64,000 nucleotides of DNA from Albirhodobacter sp048262715 (GCA_048262715.1 JBLXEV010000008.1:62001-126000), one strand, 5' to 3'. Positions 9,180 to 18,353 are shown, numbered from the stretch's first letter. The notes: generated by a model not told the origin, from the sequence alone. Numbers and translations: made by a program.

Positions 9180-10769
9180 GTGAAACACCTGAAAACAACA
9201 CTCTTGGCCAGCGCGTTGCTGCTGCCGCTCGCAACACCTGCGGTGTTTGCCGAAACCCCTGAAGGGGTTCTCGTCGTGGCGCAAAACATTGACGATATCG
9301 TGGCGATCGACCCTGCGCAGGCCTACGAGTTCACCTCTGGTGAGCTGGTCACCAACCTTTACGACCGCCTCGTGCAGTATGATGCCGTAGACACCACCGT
9401 GCTGGCTGCGGGCCTTGCCGCCTCGTGGGAGGCAGACGCCGAAGCGAAAACCATCACCTTCACCCTGCGCGATGGGGCGACTTTCGCCTCGGGCAATCCG
9501 GTGACCGCGGAGGATGTAATCTACTCGCTGGGCCGCGTCATCAAACTGAACCTGACGCCCGCGTTCATCCTGACCCAACTGGGGTGGACGCCGGAAAATA
9601 TCGACGCGATGGTCACGGGCGAGGGCAACACCGTCACCGTGGCCTATGAGGGCGATTTTTCTCCCGCTTTCGTGCTCAACGTGCTTGCGGCGCGGCCTGC
9701 GTCCATCGTCGATAGCGCGCTTGTCAAAGAGCATGAAGTTGACGGCGATATGGGCAATGCGTGGCTCAACGAGAACGCAGCTGGGTCGGGACCGTTCAAA
9801 TTGGATCGCTACGCGCCTGCGCAAATGATCCGGATGAGCGCCAATGAGGGCTATTTCAACGGCGCGCCGGAAATCGACAGCGTGATTATCCGCCATGTCT
9901 CCGAGGCCGCGACGCAACAGCTGTTGCTGGAAAATGGCGATATCGATCTGGCGCGGAACCTGACGCCCGATCAGATCGCCTCGCTCGACACGGCCCAAAT
10001 CAAGGTCGAAACCTTCCCGCAGGCGGCTGTTCACTTCCTCTCCTTCAACCAGAAGACCGAAAGCCTGACAAATCCGGCTGTTTGGGAAGCGGCGCGCTAC
10101 CTTGTTGATTACAAGGGCATGACCGATACGATCATCAAAGGGCAGATGGAAACCCATCAGGCGTTCTGGCCCAAGGGCTTCCCTGGATCTTATGATGAGA
10201 CACCCTTCTCCTACGATCCGGCCAAGGCCAAAGCGATCCTTGAGGAGGCAGGCGTTGAGACCCCGCTCACGGTCACGCTCGATGTGATCAATGCGCCGCC
10301 ATTCACCGATATGGCGCAATCGCTTCAGGCGAGCTTCTCCGATGCGGGGATCAACTTCGAGATCCTGCCGGGCACGGGCGCTCAGGTGATCACCAAATAC
10401 CGCGAGCGGACCCATCAGGCGATGTTGCTCTATTGGGGCCCCGATTTCATGGACCCGCATTCCAACGCCAAGGCCTTCGCCTATAACTCTGACAATTCCG
10501 ATGCGAATTACGCTGCGACGACGACATGGCGCAACGCATGGGCAGTGCCGGATGCGATCAACAAAGAGACGATGGCCGCACTTTCTGAAACAGACGCGGA
10601 CACCCGTCTGGAGATGTATCGTGATCTGCAAAAGAAGGTACAGGAGAGCTCGCCAATCGTGATCATGTTCCAGGCGGCCTATCAGGTTGCGATGGATCCG
10701 CAGGTCACCGGATATGTGAACGGCGCGACCTCGGACTTCGTCTATTACCGCCTCGTCAAAAAAGACTGA
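9180..10769 (+). CDS. Peptide-type ABC transporter substrate-binding protein (SBP family 5)
   Basis: A 529-residue periplasmic protein with a Sec signal peptide ending AVFA at about residue 24, then the family 5 fold: NLYDRLVQYD, LAASWEADAEAKTITFTLRDG, AEDVIYSLGRVIKL and a GSGPFKLDRYAP core signature. The start is GTG, with AAGGAG 9 bases upstream. It supplies substrate to the divergently encoded DppBCDF-like system; splitting the binding protein from the permeases on either side of a shared operator is unusual but simple. Substrate unknown; the M24 peptidase next door suggests a proline-containing peptide or a related amide. Confidence 0.93.
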   Translation: MKHLKTTLLASALLLPLATPAVFAETPEGVLVVAQNIDDIVAIDPAQAYEFTSGELVTNLYDRLVQYDAVDTTVLAAGLAASWEADAEAKTITFTLRDGATFASGNPVTAEDVIYSLGRVIKLNLTPAFILTQLGWTPENIDAMVTGEGNTVTVAYEGDFSPAFVLNVLAARPASIVDSALVKEHEVDGDMGNAWLNENAAGSGPFKLDRYAPAQMIRMSANEGYFNGAPEIDSVIIRHVSEAATQQLLLENGDIDLARNLTPDQIASLDTAQIKVETFPQAAVHFLSFNQKTESLTNPAVWEAARYLVDYKGMTDTIIKGQMETHQAFWPKGFPGSYDETPFSYDPAKAKAILEEAGVETPLTVTLDVINAPPFTDMAQSLQASFSDAGINFEILPGTGAQVITKYRERTHQAMLLYWGPDFMDPHSNAKAFAYNSDNSDANYAATTTWRNAWAVPDAINKETMAALSETDADTRLEMYRDLQKKVQESSPIVIMFQAAYQVAMDPQVTGYVNGATSDFVYYRLVKKD

Positions 10770-10843
10770 TCCGACCTGTCAGGCCGCCGCAACCTGTCGG
10801 CGGCCTGCTCCCCATTCTTAAGACACCGATTTTTGGAGGTCTC

Positions 10844-11947
10844 ATGACCATGCTCTCCCGCTTCCAATCCCGCCTCGTGGCCTTGCGCGCGCGCATGGCG
10901 CAGACGGGCGTTGATCTCGTTGCTCTCGGCCCGTCGAGCCATATGGCATGGCTGTCGGGGGTTCATCCACATGGCGACGAGCGGCCTGTGATGCTGTTGG
11001 TCAGCCAAGATTACGCGGGTTTCTTGATGCCTGCGCTCAATGCGGCTGCCGCACGTCAGGCGACGGATCTGCCGTTCCACCCGTGGCGCGATGATGAGGG
11101 GCCGGAGGCCGCGCTGTCGCGGCTGCTCGAAGCTTGCAACGCGACAGGGCACGGTCTCATGGTGGTATTGGATGAGACGATGCGCGCCGATTTCGCCTTG
11201 CGGCTTTTGGATACGATGGAAGCGCCGCGCCGTTGCTTTACCGAAACGACGGTCGGCCTGTTGCGCGCCGCAAAAGATGCCGATGAGATTGCCGCGATCA
11301 AGGCCGCGCATTTGATCAATGATGCTGCTGTCAAAGCAGCCTTTGCGGCACTTGAAGAGGGTGTTTCGGAACGCGAGATTGTCGCGGTGATCAACGCACA
11401 TTACAAAGCGCATGGCGCGACGCTCGAATTCTGCTCAGTGTGTTTCGGGGCGTCATCGGCCTTCCCGCATCACACGCCGGGGGACGCCAAACTGACCGCA
11501 GATACCGCCGTGCTGATCGATACCGGATGCCGCGTTGACGGCTATCCGTCCGATATGACCCGTTGTGGATTTTTCGGGACCCCAAGCGAGGATTATGCTG
11601 AGGTCTTTGGTGTGGTTGAGCGCGCCGTGCAAGCTGCCCTGGCCGCCGCCAAACCCGGTGTGCAGGCCAGCGCCGTGGACAAGGCCGCGCGCGATGTCAT
11701 TGCTGCTTCGGGATATGGAGATAAATTCCTGCATCGCACGGGGCATGGTCTCGGTATCGACATCCACGAGCCACCCTATATCGCAGCCAACTCCGATGTG
11801 GTGCTGGCCGAGGGCAATGTATTCTCAATTGAACCTGGGATTTACCTGAGCGGTGCGTTCGGCGTGCGATTGGAGGAGATCGTCGTATTGCGCGCCGATG
11901 GGGCGGAGATCTTTTCCGAGATGCCGCGTGATATGGTCATCCGCTAA
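10844..11947 (+). CDS. M24-family metallopeptidase (Xaa-Pro aminopeptidase/creatinase type)
   Basis: A 367-residue cytoplasmic enzyme with an N-terminal creatinase-like domain (residues 5-135) and a C-terminal pita-bread domain. All five metal ligands of the family are visible: D226 (LIDTGC), D237 (PSDMTR), H301 (HRTGHGLG), E330 (SIEPGIY) and E344 or E345 (VRLEEIV). A GGAGG sits 5 bases before the ATG. As the third gene of the rightward transcript it probably processes the imported substrate, by cleaving Xaa-Pro peptides or, like some relatives, hydrolysing a C-N bond in a non-peptide amide. Confidence 0.92.
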   Translation: MTMLSRFQSRLVALRARMAQTGVDLVALGPSSHMAWLSGVHPHGDERPVMLLVSQDYAGFLMPALNAAAARQATDLPFHPWRDDEGPEAALSRLLEACNATGHGLMVVLDETMRADFALRLLDTMEAPRRCFTETTVGLLRAAKDADEIAAIKAAHLINDAAVKAAFAALEEGVSEREIVAVINAHYKAHGATLEFCSVCFGASSAFPHHTPGDAKLTADTAVLIDTGCRVDGYPSDMTRCGFFGTPSEDYAEVFGVVERAVQAALAAAKPGVQASAVDKAARDVIAASGYGDKFLHRTGHGLGIDIHEPPYIAANSDVVLAEGNVFSIEPGIYLSGAFGVRLEEIVVLRADGAEIFSEMPRDMVIR

Positions 11948-12027
11948 GATCTGACCCATCCGCCCTTGCCATCGCGGCACCTAGGGCGGGGAGGCCGCCG
12001 ACCTGAGTTGACTAACGTTTGGTGACG

Positions 12028-12100
12028 CGAAGATGGCCCCCAAAAGCCACCTTCGCCTCGGGTATAGGTGAGCGGCTGAGGCCTGGGTATCGCCCGCTCA
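12028..12100. terminator. Hairpins in the convergent gap between M24 peptidase and cysA
   Basis: The 198-base convergent gap 11948-12145 holds two inverted repeats: CGAAGATGGC/GCCACCTTCG at 12028-12037 and 12046-12055 (one mismatch, 8-base loop) and TGAGCGG/CCGCTCA at 12069-12075 and 12094-12100. Neither has a U-tract. They may act as Rho-assisted or bidirectional terminators. Nothing resembling a gene is present here. Confidence 0.3.
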
Positions 12101-12145
12101 CGGATGCGCAGGGGGCCGGCCATATTGCTTGGTCAGCCCCCCCAA

Positions 12146-12865
12146 TCACGCCGAGATGAAATCGCGTACGAAGGCCGTTTTCGGCGCTTTCAGGATTTCG
12201 TCAGGGCGACCGATCTGCTCGATCCGGCCCATCGACATCACGACGACAAGATCGGCGAGCGACATGGCCTCGTCGCGGTCATGAGTGACGAAGATTGTTG
12301 TCAGGCCGGTTTGATCGTGGATATCGCGCAGACCCATCCGCAGCTCCTTGCGCACCTGCGCATCTAACGCACCGAACGGTTCATCGAGCAGCAGCATCCG
12401 TGGCTCAATCGCCAGCGCACGGGCAAGCGCAACCCTTTGGCGCTGGCCGCCTGACAATTGGCTCGGGTAGCGGGGGCCGATATCGGGGAGTTGGATCAAC
12501 CGGAGCAGATCATTGACCCTCCGCGAGATCTCTGCCTCTGCGGGGCGTCCCGAGCGCGGGCGTGCGCGCAAGCCATAGGCGATGTTCTCAAAGACGGTCA
12601 TGTGGCGAAACAAGGCGTAGCTTTGAAACACGAACCCTGCGCGGCGGTCTTGCACCGACATCTGGCTGATATTGATTTCGTCGAATAGCACGCGGCCCGC
12701 ACTGGGGAATTCCAAGCCGCCGAGGATCCGCAGCAAGGTTGTTTTCCCAGATCCCGAGGGGCCTAGCAGCGCAACGAGGGCGCCCTGTGGGATCGTCAGC
12801 GAGACCGGATGGAGGGCTGCGGTTTTGCCGAACGTCTTAGCGATAGAGTCGATTTCGATTTTCAT
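12146..12865 (-). CDS. cysA: Sulfate ABC transporter ATP-binding protein, short form
   Basis: A 239-residue ABC ATPase: Walker A LLGPSGSGKTTLLRILGGLE, signature QLSGGQRQRVALARAL, Walker B LLLDEPFGALDAQVRKELR, H-loop FVTHDRDEA. The DAQVRKELR after Walker B is typical of CysA. The protein ends at FVRDFISA, so the C-terminal regulatory (TOBE-like) domain found in roughly 330-360-residue CysA proteins is absent. The ATG at 12865 has AAAGGA 9 bases upstream; a longer frame to 12913 overlaps the upstream gene's end. It lies downstream of cysW and cysT and completes the importer. Confidence 0.9.
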   Translation of the reverse strand: MKIEIDSIAKTFGKTAALHPVSLTIPQGALVALLGPSGSGKTTLLRILGGLEFPSAGRVLFDEINISQMSVQDRRAGFVFQSYALFRHMTVFENIAYGLRARPRSGRPAEAEISRRVNDLLRLIQLPDIGPRYPSQLSGGQRQRVALARALAIEPRMLLLDEPFGALDAQVRKELRMGLRDIHDQTGLTTIFVTHDRDEAMSLADLVVVMSMGRIEQIGRPDEILKAPKTAFVRDFISA

Positions 12866-12878
12866 TGCGGCGATCCTT

Positions 12879-13745
12879 TCAGCGGTGGCCGAGTGCGGCA
12901 AGCTGGTCCGCATGACGCAGTTCCAGCGCAGTTTTCAGGGCAAGGGTAATCAGGGCGAGCAGGGCTAGAACAGCGGCGAGAGTGAAAGCCGCCGTGGAGA
13001 GATACTCGTTGTAGAGCATCTCGATCATGATCGGCATCGTTGCGGTCTGCCCCCGGATCTTGCCTGATACCACTGCGATTGCGCCGAACTCGCCCATCGC
13101 GCGCGCATTGCAGAGTAAAACACCGTAGAGCAGCGCCCAGCGGATATTGGGCAAGGTGACTGTCCAAAACACGCGCCAGCCTGACGCCCCGAGCGTGAGC
13201 GCGGCTTCTTCTTCCGTGCGGCCCTGCTCAATCATCAGCGGGATCAGCTCTCGGGCGACGAAGGGAAAGGTGATGAACAGTGTAGCGATGACGATACCGG
13301 GGAGCGCGAAAACGATCGGATATCCTTGTGCCACCAGCCAGCCACCAATCGCCGAATTCGCGCCAAACAGTAGCACGATGCATAGGCCAGCGACAACCGG
13401 AGAGACCGAGAAGGGGAGATCAACCAAAGTGATGAGCAGTACTTTTCCACGGAAAGTGAACTTGGTGATCGCCCATGCAGCGGCCACACCGAAGATCGCA
13501 TTTGCAGGCACCGTGATGGCGGCGACGGTGAGTGTTAGGCGGATTGCCGACTGCGCGTCCGGGTTTGCGAGACTGGCGAGCGCCACTGCCCAGCCCTTTG
13601 AAAGTGCCTCGGAAAAGACGACGATGAGCGGGGCGAAGACAAGAATGGCCAAGCCGACAACGGCCATGCCAATGAGCACAACGCGAACGGGGGCACGCTC
13701 GGTGATGGGGGAATGCGTGGGGATAGCGAGGGGCAAGTCAGACAT
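12879..13745 (-). CDS. cysW: Sulfate ABC transporter permease CysW
   Basis: A 288-residue inner-membrane permease with about six hydrophobic segments, the first at residues 20-46 (VRVVLIGMAVVGLAILVFAPL). The EAA loop reads LIEQGRTEEEAALTLGASGW and the C-terminal region NARAMGEFGAIAVVSGKIRGQ is diagnostic of CysW. Its start overlaps the upstream cysT stop by 8 bases. With CysT it forms the membrane channel for sulfate or thiosulfate. Confidence 0.95.
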   Translation of the reverse strand: MSDLPLAIPTHSPITERAPVRVVLIGMAVVGLAILVFAPLIVVFSEALSKGWAVALASLANPDAQSAIRLTLTVAAITVPANAIFGVAAAWAITKFTFRGKVLLITLVDLPFSVSPVVAGLCIVLLFGANSAIGGWLVAQGYPIVFALPGIVIATLFITFPFVARELIPLMIEQGRTEEEAALTLGASGWRVFWTVTLPNIRWALLYGVLLCNARAMGEFGAIAVVSGKIRGQTATMPIMIEMLYNEYLSTAAFTLAAVLALLALITLALKTALELRHADQLAALGHR

Positions 13746-14577
13746 CTCCGAGTCTCCTACGGCTCCAGATTTGCAGAAGGTTGATGGCGAGCAGCATCGT
13801 GAACGAGAGGGTGAGCATCGCGATGCCGATGGCCGCCGCCGCGTCGTAGTTGAACTCTTCCAGTTGAATGACGATCAGCAGGGGGGCAATTTCCGTGCGC
13901 AGCGGGATATTGCCCGCGATGAAGATCACCGATCCGTATTCCCCAACGGCGCGGGCCAAAGACAGGGCGAAGCCTGTCAGCGCGGCGGGCATCAGCATCG
14001 GCAGGATGATCCGCCGGATTGTAAAGAAGCGGCTTGCACCGAGGGTGGCCGAGGCTTCTTCGATCTCGCGATCCATCGTTTCGAGAACTGGCTGCACAGT
14101 TCGGACGACGAAGGGCAGGCCGACAAACACCAACGCCAGAAAAATCCCCGATTGGGTATAGGCGATCCGCCATCCCAATTCGTTCGCTAATGCTCCGAAG
14201 GCACCGTTCGGGGCGTAGAGCGTGGTCAGTGCAATCCCTGCAACCGCAGTGGGCAGCGCGAAGGGGAGATCAATTGCCGCCTCAAGGAGGCGCCGTCCCG
14301 CAAACCGGTAGCGCACCAAAACCCATGCGAGCAGAACGCCGAAAGCGAGATTGAACAGGGCCGCATAAGCCGAAAGCCGGAAAGAGAGGAAGAGCGCTGC
14401 CCATGTGCGCGGGCGGTTTACAACCTCCCAAACATTGGCGAGGCCAAAGCTGGCGCCCTTCAGAAGAAGAGCGCCGATTGGCAAGAGGACGATGAGCGAG
14501 AGCATCGTCAGGGTCAGGCCCATGGTGAGGCCAAACCCCGGCATTGCGGATCTGCGAGACAGGGCAAACCCTTTCAT
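13738..14577 (-). CDS. cysT: Sulfate ABC transporter permease CysT (CysU)
   Basis: A 279-residue inner-membrane permease. The first membrane segment spans about residues 16-38, and the family features are DLPFALPTAVAGIALTTLY, an EAA loop with EIEEASATLGASRF, and ARAVGEYGSVIFIAGNIPL. It overlaps the binding-protein gene upstream by 4 bases (ATGA) and cysW downstream by 8, so the four transporter genes are tightly coupled. Confidence 0.95.
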   Translation of the reverse strand: MKGFALSRRSAMPGFGLTMGLTLTMLSLIVLLPIGALLLKGASFGLANVWEVVNRPRTWAALFLSFRLSAYAALFNLAFGVLLAWVLVRYRFAGRRLLEAAIDLPFALPTAVAGIALTTLYAPNGAFGALANELGWRIAYTQSGIFLALVFVGLPFVVRTVQPVLETMDREIEEASATLGASRFFTIRRIILPMLMPAALTGFALSLARAVGEYGSVIFIAGNIPLRTEIAPLLIVIQLEEFNYDAAAAIGIAMLTLSFTMLLAINLLQIWSRRRLGDV

Positions 14578-15686
14578 TGCGGCACATAGATCTGGTCAAA
14601 GATCCCTTTGTCACCGAAGTGATCCGCTTGCACTTTTGCCCAACCGCCGAAGGCATCGATGCTCACAAGATCCAGCTTTGGGAAGCGTGCGACATCTGCT
14701 GGATCGGCGGCGGAGGCATCCCATGCGCGGTAGAAATGCTTGAACGCGAGGGCCTGCGCCTCGGGTGAATAGAGGTGTTCGAGATAGGCCGTGGCCAAGG
14801 CGCGCTGCGCGTCATCCGTGATCGCAGTTTCAACCAGGGCAACGGGTGGCTCTGCCAGCATCGAAACCGATGGCACAACGATATCAAAGCTGTCATCGCC
14901 GAGTTCTTGCAGCGCGAGATAGGCCTCGTTTTCCCATGCGAGGAGCACATCCCCGATGCCACGTTGCGCGAAGGTTGTCGTGGCGCCACGCGCGCCGCTA
15001 TCCAATACCGGCACATGGCGATAGAGATCGCCGACAAAGGCGCGCGGGTCTTTTCCATTGCGTTCGGCCCATGCCCATGCGGCCAAATAGTTCCAGCGCG
15101 CACCGCCTGAGGTTTTCGGATTGGGGGTGATCACCTCCAATCCGTCCTGTACCAGATCCCCCCAATCATTGATCCCTTTCGGATTGCCCTCACGCACGAG
15201 GAAAACGATCGTCGAGGTATAAGGGGAGGCATTGTGTGGCAGCTTGCTCTGCCAATCGGCGGGCAGCTTTCCGGCTTCGGCGATCTTGTCGATATCGGCG
15301 GCGAGGGCGAGGGTCACGATCTGCGCATTCAGCCCGTCGATAACAGAGCGAGCCTGCGAGCCAGATCCGCCATGGCTGGTTTCGATCTGCGGCGCGTCAT
15401 GGCCCTGCGCCTTCCACCAATCGGTAAAGGCGGCGTTATACTCGCGGTAGAATTCGCGTGTCGGGTCGTAGCTGACGTTGAGCAGCGTTTCAGCGCGCAA
15501 TGTCGAGGTTGCGCCAATCGCCAGCATTCCGAAAACAGTAGCGAAGAGCCATCCGCGGATCCGTGGTTTTTGCGCGGTTCGGCGCGCAGCGATCGGCGCG
15601 ATGGCATAGGGCGCGGCGGTCCGGCCAGCGGTGTGGCCCTTAAGTAGGTGCACGCCTGTGAGGCGGTTTGAAAGCTCGTTCGTCAT
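14574..15686 (-). CDS. Sulfate/thiosulfate-binding protein with long N-terminal leader
   Basis: A 370-residue Sbp/CysP-family periplasmic protein: LLNVSYDPTREFYREYN, SHGGSGSQARSVIDGL, TPNPKTSGGARWNYLAAWAWA and VDTVLLAWENEA-like GIGDVLLAWENEAYLAL are the family's sulfate-contact segments. The start at 15686 has GAGGAG 6 bases upstream. It is odd in that about 45 residues precede the hydrophobic stretch GWLFATVFGMLAIGATSTLRA, much longer than a normal signal-peptide N-region; a later start is possible but no Met or good site is evident. First gene of the sulfate operon. I cannot distinguish Sbp from CysP specificity. Confidence 0.93.
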   Translation of the reverse strand: MTNELSNRLTGVHLLKGHTAGRTAAPYAIAPIAARRTAQKPRIRGWLFATVFGMLAIGATSTLRAETLLNVSYDPTREFYREYNAAFTDWWKAQGHDAPQIETSHGGSGSQARSVIDGLNAQIVTLALAADIDKIAEAGKLPADWQSKLPHNASPYTSTIVFLVREGNPKGINDWGDLVQDGLEVITPNPKTSGGARWNYLAAWAWAERNGKDPRAFVGDLYRHVPVLDSGARGATTTFAQRGIGDVLLAWENEAYLALQELGDDSFDIVVPSVSMLAEPPVALVETAITDDAQRALATAYLEHLYSPEAQALAFKHFYRAWDASAADPADVARFPKLDLVSIDAFGGWAKVQADHFGDKGIFDQIYVPQ

Positions 15687-15743
15687 GGTCGTCTCCTCGT
15701 TCAAGAAAGGGGGCGATTTGCCCAATACGAGTAAGGCGACAGT

Positions 15744-15760
15744 ATTAATCGTGATTAATC
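15744..15760. promoter_or_regulatory. Sulfate operon promoter region with tandem ATTAATC repeat
   Basis: The 165-base gap between the binding-protein start and the Rrf2 stop is AT-rich and carries ATTAATC twice, at 15744-15750 and 15754-15760, exactly 10 bases apart (one helical turn). This is the place expected for the operon's promoter and for the neighbouring Rrf2 regulator, but no experiment or family motif I know ties this repeat to it. Confidence 0.35.
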
Positions 15761-15851
15761 AAGTATAAAAATCTATCGGGATTGTCGTGATTTAAGGCGT
15801 GCAGATAGAACTCGCTTGCGCGACATCAATAAAATTATTTTAAACAATAGG

Positions 15852-16325
15852 TTAGTTCGTCGTCATCCCAGTGGTCGCGACCACCTCTGACATCTCGCCT
15901 CGGTCGCTGCCTTTGAGCATATCTTCCAATGTCATGCCCTCGAACATCAGCAAGTAGCCGTAGAACACCTCAGAAAACGAGCGACGGATTCGGCAGGTTT
16001 GCTCGTCCGCGCAATCATCGCATTTGCGATAGGCAACGCGTGAAAGGCAGGGCAGGGGCGAAATCGGCCCATCAATCAGGCGCAATAAAGAGGGGATTGA
16101 GATCGTGTTGGCGTCTTTGATCAAGACATATCCGCCCGCGCGTCCGCGCGTAGAGGCAACGATCCCCGCCTTCTTGATCTCCAACAGGATATGCTCAAGG
16201 AACCGCTTCGGCGCGCCGGACCGTTGCGCAATATCCTCAATCCGCAAAGGGCGCTTCTCGCCGTTCGCTTCATCGCCAAGAACCATTACAGCCTTGAGGG
16301 CATATTTCATCTTCTGTGTGATCAT
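15852..16325 (-). CDS. Rrf2-family regulator with four-cysteine cluster
   Basis: A 157-residue Rrf2 protein: N-terminal winged helix (MKYALKAVMVLGDEA, RIEDIAQRSGAPKRFLEHIL, STRGRAGGYVL) then a dimerisation helix. Cysteines 93, 102, 105 and 111 lie in the loop that carries the Fe-S ligands in IscR, RirA and NsrR, with spacing C-x8-C-x2-C-x5-C, which differs from the three-cysteine IscR pattern. I start it at 16325; an upstream in-frame ATG at 16391 would add 22 residues, including three further cysteines, that do not fit the family. Position beside the sulfate transporter suggests control of sulfur uptake in response to cluster or cysteine status. Confidence 0.88.
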   Translation of the reverse strand: MITQKMKYALKAVMVLGDEANGEKRPLRIEDIAQRSGAPKRFLEHILLEIKKAGIVASTRGRAGGYVLIKDANTISIPSLLRLIDGPISPLPCLSRVAYRKCDDCADEQTCRIRRSFSEVFYGYLLMFEGMTLEDMLKGSDRGEMSEVVATTGMTTN

Positions 16326-16439
16326 GCCCCAATCTACGGCGCTGGCGGGCTCACCGCAACAAAATGACGAACACATGCATCGGGTTTGCACGATTTTTGC
16401 CCAGTTTGAGGCTGGGGCTATAGCATGGTGAGGGGAAAC

Positions 16440-16472
16440 CCCTCGCCGCGCCTGTGAGATGCGCGGCGAGGG
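16440..16472 (-). terminator. Strong hairpin after the monooxygenase gene
   Basis: Perfect 12-bp G/C-rich stem (16440-16451 with 16461-16472) and a 9-base loop, 7 bases past the monooxygenase stop on the minus strand. It is followed in that direction by a short GTTT run. Probable end of the ADH-monooxygenase transcript. Confidence 0.7.
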
Positions 16473-16478
16473 ACTGTA

Positions 16479-18281
16479 TCAGCTCAGGTGGTGCGGAGCC
16501 TCAAGCCCCCAGACGGGGGTTTCCAACCCCTCATACCGCGCCTTGAGTTGCAGCGAGAGATAGCGCGAATAATGCCGCGATTGGTGCAGGTTGCCGCCGT
16601 GGAACCACAGCCCTTCCTGCATCGTGGGCTTCCACATATTGCGCTCTTCGCCTTCCCACGGGCCAGGATCTTTGGTGGTGTCCGATCCAAGCCCCCAGCA
16701 TTTCCCGACCTTATCCGCCACATCCTGCGAGATAAGATCGGCCGCCCAGCCATTCATCGAGCCATATCCGGTGGCATAGACGATCAGATCAGCGGGCAGT
16801 TCCGTGCCATCGTCCAGCACGACAGAGGTTTCCGTCAGATGGCTGATGCCTTTGCGAGATTGCAATTTGATCGAGCCGTCAATCACCAGATCACAGGCCC
16901 CCACGTCGATATAATAGCCCGAGCCGCGGCGCAGGTATTTCATGAACAGCCCGCTCTCGTCATCGCCGAAATCGAGCATGAATCCGGCCTTTTCCAGATC
17001 GCGGTAGAAGTCCTTGTCTCGCTCTTTGATCTGGTCGTAAACGGGCACATGGAAATCGGCCATGATCTTATAGGGGATCGAGGCGAAGATCATATCTGCC
17101 TTATCGGTGGTGATCCCGTTGGCCACGGCCTGCTCGGAATAAAGGCCACCCAGCGCCAGATCCATCAGGCTGTCGGATTTGACGATATGGGTCGAGGAAC
17201 GCTGCACCATCGTCACATCGGCGCCGTGTTCCCACAGGGCGGCACAGATATCATGCGCTGAGTTGTTCGCGCCGATCACGACGACCTTCTTGCCACGGTA
17301 GGCATCCGGCCCGTTATGTTGACTTGAATGTTGCTGCTCGCCTTTGAAAATATCCTGCCCCTTGAACGTAGGCACAAAGGCCTTGCCCGACATGCCCGTT
17401 GCCAGCACGAGCTGCTTGGGATGCATCACGACCTCTTCTCCATCCCGATCCAGTACCACCGTCCATTCGCCCTTCGCCTCGTCATATTGCGCGGATTTGG
17501 CGGAAGTGGAGGACCAGTAATTCAACTCCATCACGCGGGTATACATCTCCAGCCAATCGCCGACCTTATCCTTCGGCGCGAAGACGGGCCAGTTATCGGG
17601 GAAGGGCAGGTAGGGCATGTGGTCATACCAAACCGGATCATGCAGACACAGCGACTTGTAGCGGTTGCGCCATTGGTCGCCGGGGCGGGGGTGTTTGTCG
17701 ACGATGATCGTCGGCACGCCGAGCTGGCGCAGCCGCGCGCCGAGCGCGATGCCGCCTTGCCCGCCGCCGATGATCAGTGTGTAGGGCTGATCGAGATAGC
17801 CGAGGCGCGCGGCCTCTTCCTCGCGTTTTTCCTTCCACGTCTTGCGCTCAGGATCATGGCCATGCTCTGCCCCCATCGGGCGGCGGGTTTTGCGCGGCTC
17901 TTCATGGCCCTTTAGCTCATGCAGCGTGGTGAGAAGGGTCCATATTTTGCCCTCCTTCATGCGGATATAGCCTACGCCCCGCCCTGCTTTCGTCTCCAAT
18001 ATGAGCCAGCCTTCGGTCACGCCATCGGCTTGGGAGACCTCCTCCTTCGGGTCGAGCGCGAGGGCTGAGGGTTTGATCTTGGAAAGCTGCGCGCTGGCCA
18101 TCTCCGCGATTTGCGCGCGGCCTTCGCTGGTCTTCAGGTTCCAGGTGAAGGCCGCGAGATCGCGCCAGAATCCGGTTTCCACGAAGAGATCGGCGACAGC
18201 CTGCGCATCCTGCGCAATCAGCGCCCTCTCCAGATCGGCAACAAGTGCGGCAAGCCCGCCGCGAGCGGTTGAATCAAGCAT
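16479..18281 (-). CDS. Flavin-containing monooxygenase with N-terminal NTF2-like domain
   Basis: A 600-residue two-part protein. Residues 1-125 resemble an NTF2/SnoaL-like domain (LIAQDAQAVADLFVETGFWRDL, WLILETKAGRGVGYIRMKEG). From about 165 a class B flavoprotein monooxygenase follows: FAD motif LIIGGGQGGIALGARL, the FMO/BVMO-like FKGQDIFKGEQQHSSQ linker and a second nucleotide motif VVVIGANNSAHDICAAL, in which the usual GxGxSA is GANNSA. A PDLIVYATGYGSM-like ATG segment lies near 510. It is co-oriented with the ADH 72 bases upstream and has AGGAGG-like AGGGAGG before its ATG. A Baeyer-Villiger or hydroxylating oxidation of a small ketone or alcohol-derived product is plausible; the substrate is unknown. 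Confidence 0.87.
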   Translation of the reverse strand: MLDSTARGGLAALVADLERALIAQDAQAVADLFVETGFWRDLAAFTWNLKTSEGRAQIAEMASAQLSKIKPSALALDPKEEVSQADGVTEGWLILETKAGRGVGYIRMKEGKIWTLLTTLHELKGHEEPRKTRRPMGAEHGHDPERKTWKEKREEEAARLGYLDQPYTLIIGGGQGGIALGARLRQLGVPTIIVDKHPRPGDQWRNRYKSLCLHDPVWYDHMPYLPFPDNWPVFAPKDKVGDWLEMYTRVMELNYWSSTSAKSAQYDEAKGEWTVVLDRDGEEVVMHPKQLVLATGMSGKAFVPTFKGQDIFKGEQQHSSQHNGPDAYRGKKVVVIGANNSAHDICAALWEHGADVTMVQRSSTHIVKSDSLMDLALGGLYSEQAVANGITTDKADMIFASIPYKIMADFHVPVYDQIKERDKDFYRDLEKAGFMLDFGDDESGLFMKYLRRGSGYYIDVGACDLVIDGSIKLQSRKGISHLTETSVVLDDGTELPADLIVYATGYGSMNGWAADLISQDVADKVGKCWGLGSDTTKDPGPWEGEERNMWKPTMQEGLWFHGGNLHQSRHYSRYLSLQLKARYEGLETPVWGLEAPHHLS

Positions 18282-18353
18282 GGTTTCCTCCCTAATGCTC
18301 TCATGATCCCGCGCCGTGCAGCCCCTCCTCGAGCTGCATCGGCGCAGGGCGGA

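Noticed and set aside
8991..10631. A 546-codon open frame opposite the peptide-binding protein.
   Set aside because: Antisense shadow; the plus strand has a signal peptide and family 5 binding-protein motifs with good translation signals.
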